From assembly GCA_001414485.1 (NCBI GenBank), contig LLEY01000016.1:62001-126000 (forward strand): a stretch of DNA of 64,000 nt. Direction: 5' to 3'. The stretch's first letter is position 1. Each line of letters begins with the position of its first letter. The notes under the pieces were generated by a model that did no database searches, was not told the DNA's origin, and saw only the letters and a program-made list of their open reading frames with translations. A program made the translations under genes and the position numbers. The stretch comes from Calycina herbarum. Taxonomy: Eukaryota > Ascomycota > Leotiomycetes > Helotiales > Pezizellaceae. Below, one piece after another: positions 57,101-64,000 of this stretch.

Positions 57101-58338
57101 CACGTAGACAATTCGGAATTGATGACTACCTTGGTAGAAATGCTAAAGCACTTACACACTTACATGAACTCGATGCCTTCGACGAGCTTCAAACTTATAC
57201 TCAGAAGCACGACCTGTACCAAGCAGCTCTCTCAATCTACCGCTACAACCCAGCCCGCCATGCCATCCTAACAGGTCTCTACGCCCAACACCTCGAATCA
57301 AAATCCTCCTTCAAAGAAGCAGCCCTAGCATACGAGTCCCTCCAAAATTACACCTCAGCAACATCCTGCTACCTCTCTTCCGGCCCGCAACAATGGCGCG
57401 AAACCCTCTTCTGCGCCCTCTCCCAATCCCCACCCATCTCACCCCAAGCTCTCGAGGACATAGCAACGAATCTCACTGAAGCATTGACGGAATCCCGCGA
57501 TCACCATGCTGCGGGAACGATCCATCTTGAATACCTCTCCTCTCTCCCCAACGCCTTGCGCTCCTTTTGCACGGGCTACTTCTTCGCCGACGCCCTGCAC
57601 CTCGTAGCCAAAAATCATGCACCCCAGTTGCTAGAAGAAGTCATCGATCCCGGACTTGCCTCCGCCCTCGCCTCCTCCACCGAGTTAATAGCAGAATGTA
57701 AAGCACAACTCCTTGCCCAAGTTCCTAGGATCCGCGAACTTCGCGCCAAAGCTCTCGCCGACCCTCTGGCATTCTACGAAGGCGAGCGTGGAGGAGACGG
57801 CGAGATCCCAGATGATATCAGTGTAGCTGCTTCTTCGAGGATCTCAACGAATAGAAGTTTATTTACGAGATACACAGGGAAACAGAGTATTGGGACGGCG
57901 GGGACGGGGGTGAGTAGGGCGACTAGCAAGAATAAACGACGAGAGGAACGGAAGAGAGCGAGGGGGAAGAAGGGGAGTGTTTACGAGGAGGAGTATCTTG
58001 TTGCTTCTGTGGGACGACTTATTACCAGAGTTGAATCGGTCAGAGACGAGATCTCCCGTTTAGTAGAAGGACTTGTTAGACGAGGAATGTGGGAAAGAGC
58101 GAGAGCTATTGAGGGGGCTGTTAGTGAGGTTGTGGGGATGTGTAAGGCTTGTATTCCTGAAGTTTATGGGACTGAAGGGTCAGCAGGCGTGGAGGGGGAG
58201 GTAGTTGTTGGGCTGGAGCAGGAGTATAAACCTACGGGTGGTAATGCTGTGCTGGCTGAGAGTTTGGCGGCTGCAGCTAGGAGGAAAGAGGCGCCTCTTG
58301 TGGGGGCTTTTGAGAGGTTGAGTTTACTTGGTTCGTAG
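54183..58338 (+). CDS. ELP1: Elongator complex scaffold subunit ELP1 (IKI3)
   Basis: Five exons, 54183-54361, 54413-55359, 55410-56201, 56248-56590 and 56643-58338; 3,957 nt, 1,318 aa. The ATG at 54183 gives MRNLRNTRYEPW, the conserved Elp1 N-terminus. The first half forms two WD40 propellers: WDAPCPNPDLTCDKILSLHY, EIVGSVDEGITAAKWSPDE and FGLVGVIDGQSIKVTPLR. The second half is an alpha-solenoid, with HICFLADVNRLYENALGLYN, EYLPFMQKLQEM and YRYNPARHAILTGLYAQHLE. The C-terminal dimerisation region is preceded by the basic stretch SKNKRREERKRARGKKGSVY, a tRNA-binding and regulatory segment in yeast. Elongator adds cm5-type modifications to wobble uridines of tRNAs. Length and domain order are normal (yeast protein about 1,350). 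Confidence 0.96.
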
Positions 58339-59028
58339 GAGTTTTGCTTTTTTAGTTTGCTGTTTTTGTAGAAAAGTTTGCTGGTTGTTATGCATATAGA
58401 GGACTCTAGTCTTCCTCTCCATCCCCCAATTTGCTGTGCGTATGTGTGTTGCTCTTGTGCTTTCTTTTGAATTTGGGATGCGAACATGGATGAAAGTTTC
58501 AATGTGACCAGAAGTAAGGAATGATGAGTTGTTGAGTTGAGTTTTGGGTTCCCGTTACTTCAACGTCTCCACGACTCACAAAAGCATGTCGCTTGTCCAC
58601 CTACTTGTACCTACTGTTCTCTTTTCCCATGGCCAACTTCTTCTTGAAACCGCCCTCGAACCAGTTCTGGACTTCTCGCTTGAAGTTCTTGCAAGAGACA
58701 TCAAAAGCAAATTCCTAGAAGCGAAGCGAAGCCAATAGCGAGATCCAGTTCAAGGCGAACAGGGAGACCATTTAGGAGTCCCTTTATGACTAGCTTTGGT
58801 TGTCCGACATGAATTTTGACATCCTTTATATCTAAACCATGTGGGATGACAACGATTGAAGATGTTTACATATTTGAAGCTAGAAAGAGTGTAAATATGA
58901 AAACAAAACATCAAATATTGTTTAAAAGTACTACTAATCCCTAATCTTACACCATTGAAATCTCAAACTCAGGGTCAAAACCCCAACCCCATACCTCAAA
59001 TCTGAACTTCTGCTTTAGGAATTTCTGA
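58339..59028. other. intergenic, ELP1 3' side
   Basis: ELP1 3' flank and the 3' flank of the ribonuclease pseudogene. No gene recognised. Confidence 0.5.
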
Positions 59029-59990
59029 TTAACAATTGAAGAATTCATTTGTTGGTCCGTGACGAACAACACCTAGGAGTTTTGGGTTGACGCCTTTTTT
59101 CCACTCAAAGATAACGCGGTCAGGGATACACTCCACGTTCTCATCAAAAGCAGCAAGTGTGTTGTCCATTTTGATAGGAAATTCGTATCGTTCAGATCCA
59201 CCGTCAAACGACATATTTTCGCGGTTTGAAAATACATGTGGGTATTGCCCTATTGCAGTCTATTAGCATAAGGTGATTGGGGATAAAGTGCTAACGAATA
59301 ACTAACGACCCGTAAGAGGTGTCCCTTCATCAAGAATCTTAAAACCGGCATTCATTGCTGCACCGGCTTAATGATACGTGTACTATTAGGAATAAGTTAG
59401 TAAGACTTATCAATTGTGACAGAAAGGTATCTCCTGGTTTAAATAAGTAGAAGTATGCCAGGAATATATCTTACCGTATGTGCAGCGTAGTTTCTTCCGG
59501 CGCGTTCTTCTTGGATCTGATCAAGCAGTCGTCCGTGTTTGTTCACGAAGTGTTGTTTGCCATCATTTGACTTTGTTTATGGGGGGTGGCTTGCGAGATC
59601 CGCACGGTAATCTTTGAGCTTTTTTATATTTTTCTCTTGCTGTTGTGTAAGCTCTTTTCTGTTGTCCGTTTCTTTACATCTAAATTCCAAGGTTAGTAGT
59701 TGAAAAATAAAGGATAGCAGCTTATTAACACCGCTTTGATAACCATGAATGTTATTCAGAAGGTAGACTTTGGAGTAATTGAGAAAACATGGAGGGAAGT
59801 TATGATCTTACGTGAAAGATGCCCTTTTGACTAAGTCGAGAACAGTTGCCGTTCCGAAGTCGCCGGTTTCAATCTCAGTCAGGTATTTAATAACTTCAAT
59901 CTCATCCGATCCAGTACTGTGAGGATAGACACTTGAAAAGGTGAGGAGTCCAAGAAGAACTAGGGAGAGGAAAGTTCCAGAAGGAGACAT
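59029..59990 (-). pseudogene. secreted T1/U2-type guanyl ribonuclease gene with two nonsense codons
   Basis: Four exons, 59990-59812, 59679-59475, 59382-59310 and 59249-59029, join in one frame of 226 codons. TAA stops interrupt it inside exon 2 (59579-59577) and exon 3 (59370-59368). A signal peptide (TFLSLVLLGLLTFSSVYP) and a charged helical N-terminal extension (about 110 residues) precede a fungal RNase N1/T1 domain. Its catalytic positions appear kept: His in QYPHVFSN, Glu in RYEFPI, Arg in PDRVIFEW and His in VVRHGPTNEFFNC. Splice sites are otherwise intact, so decay looks recent. Such enzymes are secreted and cut RNA after guanosine. Both TAA codons fit single C-to-T changes. A sequencing error at both sites is possible but unlikely. 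Confidence 0.85.
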
Positions 59991-61199
59991 TGTTGTAGTT
60001 GAGGTTGTTTATTCCGAAAGGTTGTCCAAGTCCAATAAACAGTAATGCCGCGATTGATTTTTGGTGTGTTGATGGAATGTTTAAGCGGAAAAACCAAAAT
60101 CTATATACTCTAGAAAGACTCGAAACATCTTCGACTTGGTTCTTCAGTTTGTCAACTTTCTTTCTAAAGGATTCTTTACCTGTAACCAAATACCGAAACA
60201 GGTTTTAGTACAAACCAATAAACAGGACACTCGGTCTGCTCTGGAAATTAATGTATTCACAACATACCACTCTGACCCTGAGGCTGTTAGCTATGATGGT
60301 GCCACATCAAATCATCGCACCATCCCCACTCCTCACCTTAAGAGAAAGAAAATTTTGCTATCGAATATGTCTCTGCTGCTGAAAAAACTCTCCGATTTCG
60401 AACTTCGAAAAATTGCGGGTAGGAAGCAGAGTGTTAATTAGAAGAAAGTGGAAGATGAAGTTCTCAACAAGTGCTTTCAAGGCATCAAACACTTCAACAA
60501 TTATAGCTTGCGACCCAAGTAAATCGAAGCACGATTTCTTATCTTGAAGTCTGGGATGTCTGATGATGGATCTTGTTTGTGTTTTATGCTCGTCACTTTC
60601 AAACGCGATGGTACTGTACGTCGGTACTCTACGTCGGTACTCATAACTGAGTACGGCGTCTTTATTTCTATCTTTATTGACGATGGGTACCTATGTTTTC
60701 GAACTTTGAGCGGGAAAAGGTTTGTGTGAAGACTATATAACTGACCACTCACCAAACGGAAAACAAGTTGCAAAGTTTCTCAACACACATGACGATCCAA
60801 CATAATCTAGTCAGTCTTTCGTGAATACAACTTTCAGAAGTTTCGTATTCCCAGCCGCTGTTTTTTTCTAGACAATAAACGACACACTAAGTGTAATAGA
60901 CTATCAAAATCGCTCTTTGTAAGTTCTTTATTTGCTTTGCCCTCCTCAATTGTATAGCTTCCTACAAGCCACATGATTATGATTGACCGCAAGCGTTTCA
61001 TTTTCTAACCTACTCGCTTAGCTCTAGACATGAGTTTAGCTATTCTCTCCACTCAACCCCCAAAGAACTCGCTTACAAGACAATTGATTTTGATTGTGTT
61101 GTTTTAAGTCCACTTGAGCTCAAACTCCACCAGATCACACATTTACACACCCCGTTAACAGACAACGTCTCGGCTTTTTAGATCATAGGTTACACTGAA
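59991..61199. other. intergenic, no gene recognised
   Basis: Upstream region of the ribonuclease pseudogene plus about 1 kb without coding signals. Short frames lack features. Confidence 0.45.
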
Positions 61200-62080
61200 A
61201 TGATGCGACTTCGCCAACTTCACCAACTCAATACCAAAAGATGAGGTTACCCCCACTTGGAGGAAAGAGTTTCAGCCGCCATATCAACGATACAACTGGT
61301 GCTTGAAGAGCCCGAGAACGACGACTTGTTGCGCCCCGAGAAGAACAATCCACAAGGGGCTACCAGTCCCAAGGTTGGTCTACTATTTACATAAGGTCTA
61401 ATATCGATTTCAATCATACCACCGAATCTACTTTCGACATTCATGGGGGCAAAAGCACACAGATAGGCCATATCGAACAGTAAATTGGTCGAAAAATATG
61501 ATGAAGAGCATGGGAAATTAAGTCTCCGAACTCTCCACAGCTGAAGGCCCCCAAATCCAGTGCTCTTAAGACGAGAATATCGCCACAAACTCTTCCACTA
61601 TAATATCTCTCATGACGTAGTAGCTAAAGTTGAGTTTTAATGTAACATCCGTCCGTGTGGTTGGAAACTTAAGCGAGGTCAACCATGAGGACTGTAGGTA
61701 ACTTTGCTTCCAACTCAGGGTGTTATAAAGAAGATATTAGTTATTGCAAAGGTAAAATACATCAAAAAGGGCTGATAAGTACAGAACATAATATTTCACA
61801 GTGTCTTTCATAAATGCCAAAGATCTAGTTGCTATTGATGAACATAATCATCACCGAATGCAAGCCAAGACTCCTGGAGCAAGTCATCTGCCAAAGTGTG
61901 ACAGAACTCCTTGCAAAGGCTCCAGCGGAATATCCTGCTGGGTATAACATTGATGAGATCCCAATCTTCCGGTAAGTGATATTCCTATGATTCAACAGTT
62001 TTGTGCTGATAATTTTAAACTCCACCTCACCCAGAGTAGAATGCCTTTTGCCTATATTACTATTTCGTTGGATAGTTTGA
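61200..62080 (+). pseudogene. possible decayed gene fragments
   Basis: Two protein-like pieces on the plus strand. Piece one (61200-61394) starts with ATG, has a TGA at 61242, then reads GYPHLEERVSAAISTIQLVL and EEPENDDLLRPEKNNPQG to a TAA. Piece two is 61838-61971 (TECKPRLLEQVICQSVTELL, then AKAPAEYPAGYNIDEIPIF). It is followed by a canonical intron (GTAAGT...CACCCAG) and a short exon 62035-62080 that keeps frame to a TGA. I cannot join the pieces or name a family. Piece two alone could be a real 59-residue protein. Confidence 0.3.
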
Positions 62081-62341
62081 AATAATCACGAAGTCCCAGA
62101 CAATAAAATGACCGTCTAGCGCCCTTTGTCGTTATAAATGTATCACAAAACTTCGAGGAGCTTGCCCCTCGTCACATGAGGTTCGATGCCATAGCATTCA
62201 TGGTATGGATGCTGCCGGTAGAATTGCTTAACTTTACTTAAGAAACCATCACAACCCAACAAGGCTCAAGCCAAATACTTTAATCCATCCTCCTCCTTCA
62301 AACGTTCCCATTCAGTCAATTACTAACAACCAAAAGTTTTA

Positions 62342-62379
62342 CCACTGACCCACCTTTTACCACTGACCCACCTTTTACC
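62342..62379. repeat. short tandem duplication
   Basis: A 19-bp unit (CCACTGACCCACCTTTTAC) occurs twice in direct succession. A second small tandem (TCACCATAGTCAA units) lies near 62829-62860. Confidence 0.7.
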
Positions 62380-62671
62380 GTCGATTCTCCTTCCAACCTC
62401 CGTAGCCCGAAAGACTTATTCATGAAGACGAAGACGAAGAACGCAAGCTTAAAACAGACTGCCATTGGTCTTGCTAGTAAACACTTAGTTTGTCAACACT
62501 CAGGCTAGCCCCAGAACACACCATGAAACAATCATCGAGTGGAATACCCATGTTGCTAGCTTCATCAAACATCCGAAAGGAGCAATTTAAGCTTGCTCAT
62601 AGGAGAGGAAAGTGTTCAGGTTATAGAGGGAAAATTAGATCTAGAACTTAGACATAGAAATATATCTGACT

Positions 62672-63903
62672 ATGGAAAATCACACGACTCAAAGCAGCCA
62701 AGCTCGACTTAAAGTCGCACTTCAAAACGTAGGTAACTCGGGTATTCCAAGCCACCCAAAATCAAACCCCAACATCAAATATCAAGAAAGTCTAGACTAT
62801 AAATACACCTCAGAACAATCAGCAATCACCATAGTCAATCACCATAGTCAATCACCATAGTTTGTTTCCAAAAATTCCGTGGTTCCCAGCAGCAAACAAC
62901 CCCAACCTCCTCCCAAAACTCGTTCCCCACGCAAAAAAGTAGGTCCCAAAAAGAAAAAGAAAACTGAAGCAAGTATCAACAAACCATCATAACCTCTAAT
63001 CTCAACCTATTTCCTTTCCCGTCTCATCCCATCTAATCTCGCTCCCACAGCTACCCTCGAAACCAGACTTGGGCATCGATACGATAATATATCGATACAT
63101 CGCGATATATATCACGATATAACTATCGGTAGCTTTTACCCGATATTGATAACTATCGTTGAAGTGCTGCCGATATTCGATAAATATCGTTTTTTTATAT
63201 ATAGCTATTTTACTATAATTATAGAGTAAAATTTAGTCTTTAAAAGAAGTTAAATTACTTTATAAAGACTAAATCTCTAAAAGTACTAAAGATAAAAGGT
63301 TATATTAATTAAAAATATTTAGAAAGTTATATTTAGAAAAGTAGGAACCTCTCTTACTAAGCAGCTTACTCACGTGTCAAAAACGTGATAATGTCTATTT
63401 TTAATTTTTAATTATAAGTAACGTAGTAAATAGAGAGCTTTGTATTTTATTAAATATAGACTATTATAGTATAACTAGTATCTATAAGAATTAGTAGTAT
63501 TTGTATGATACTATGTTCTTATTAGCTCTCGGCTCGGATTAACTATTTCCTAGTTACATGACCTCGATTATCGATATAGTATCGATAATATCGGATATAT
63601 TCGATATATTATCGTAGAATGTTACTCGATACCGATAACTATCGTAGACCCCCCCGATACTGGTATCGATATATCGATGCCCAAGTCTGCTCGAAACCCC
63701 AACCCATCTCCGAATCTCCTCCAAACATTCAAACCAACTCCACATGCTCAAACAACCCTCCTCTCATCTCCCTCCCAAAAAAGGTCAGCAGCAAAAGCCC
63801 TCCCAAGATTTCACCCGCCCCATTTGTAGACTTCCACCAGATACCAGACACACCAGCCATGTGGCGAAGTCATCGTGATTGTGAAAAAGGAGCCATCGTC
63901 TGA
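62672..63903 (+). pseudogene. possible small gene disrupted by a MITE
   Basis: An ATG-started frame from 62672 runs to TAG at 62858 and continues in the same frame with PSSKQPQPPPKTRSPRKK. After the MITE at 63064-63689, a frame on the far side reads SKPQPISESPPNIQTN, then PKISPAPFVDFHQIPD, and ends GAIV-stop at 63903. If the MITE and one target copy are discounted, an intron GTAGGT...CCCACAG would join the two in phase 0. Composition is polar and basic, no domain is recognised, and support is weak. Confidence 0.28.
63064..63689. mobile_element. hAT-type MITE with 18-bp TIRs and 8-bp target duplication
   Basis: 626 bp bounded by a perfect 18-bp inverted repeat, CAGACTTGGGCATCGATA (63064-63081) and its complement (63672-63689). 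It is flanked on both sides by CTCGAAAC (63056-63063 and 63690-63697), an 8-bp duplication characteristic of hAT elements. Inside each end are many copies of ATCGATA/TATCGAT in both orientations, as expected for subterminal transposase-binding repeats. The core is A/T-rich and non-coding. The intact duplication and ends imply an undisturbed insertion. Confidence 0.93.
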
Positions 63904-64000
63904 CCAGAAGTACAGCCTTATAAATAAATTCTCCCTATTCTCACTGCACTTACTCTGAACTGTAGTCTCGGAGCTACAAACACTTTCTCTTCTTATTCTA

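Noticed and set aside
61247..61588. 113-codon minus-strand frame
   Set aside because: It overlaps the plus-strand fragment at 61200-61394, which has better protein-like composition; neither start nor domain is supported.

Overview
This window is nuclear DNA from a filamentous ascomycete, most likely a leotiomycete of the Helotiales/Sclerotiniaceae type. The genes carry many short GT-AG introns (about 45-110 bp) with CTAAC/CTGAC-like branch sites. There are lineage-typical HET, CFEM, DUF3984 and sedolisin genes, and an AT-rich block shows the C-to-T signature of repeat-induced point mutation (RIP). The species assignment is an inference from gene content and style; no rRNA or other barcode is present.

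Layout. 1-16 kb is accessory and gene-sparse: a small conserved hypothetical protein, a HET-domain protein followed by decayed coding sequence, an 87-residue protein, a secreted sedolisin peptidase, and two divergently transcribed kinase-like genes with a small cysteine-rich ORF between them. 16.4-19.5 kb is a RIP-degraded nest of transposable elements: a foldback MITE and a complete but dead Fot1/pogo-type DNA transposon with terminal inverted repeats (TIRs) and TA target duplications. 19.6-21.7 kb is a five-exon membrane protein gene, 23.6-25.1 kb glutathione reductase, and 26.3-26.8 kb a CFEM protein.

27.9-37.6 kb is a housekeeping block: mitochondrial cruciform resolvase (YDC2/CCE1), SKI8-like WD40 protein, mitochondrial ribosomal protein bL32m, the CDC10-type septin, guanylate kinase, a MARVEL-like four-TM protein and a SERF/4F5 small protein. 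After a 4 kb gap come a secreted cupredoxin-like protein (41.7-42.8 kb), an SMN (survival motor neuron) homologue that only appears after splicing (44.5-45.2 kb), and NOP15 (46.1-47.3 kb). A decayed hAT remnant lies at 47.6-48.3 kb, followed by ketopantoate reductase, a DUF3984 protein and the Elongator scaffold ELP1 (54.2-58.3 kb). The last 6 kb holds a T1/U2-type secreted ribonuclease gene with two in-frame nonsense codons, several decayed ORFs, and a clean hAT-type MITE with an 18-bp TIR and an 8-bp target duplication.

No biosynthetic cluster or new defence system is evident. Several genes share RNA and translation themes (SMN for snRNP assembly, NOP15 for 60S biogenesis, SKI8 for exosome/meiotic recombination, ELP1 for tRNA wobble modification, bL32m for mitoribosomes), but I see no sign that they form a unit. 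The most notable points are the hidden SMN gene, a SKI8 start codon separated by an intron from the rest of its coding sequence, the ribonuclease pseudogene, and the unequal RIP damage on the two arms of one foldback element. Exon boundaries were placed by hand from reading frame, splice consensus and family knowledge; no alignment or expression evidence was available.
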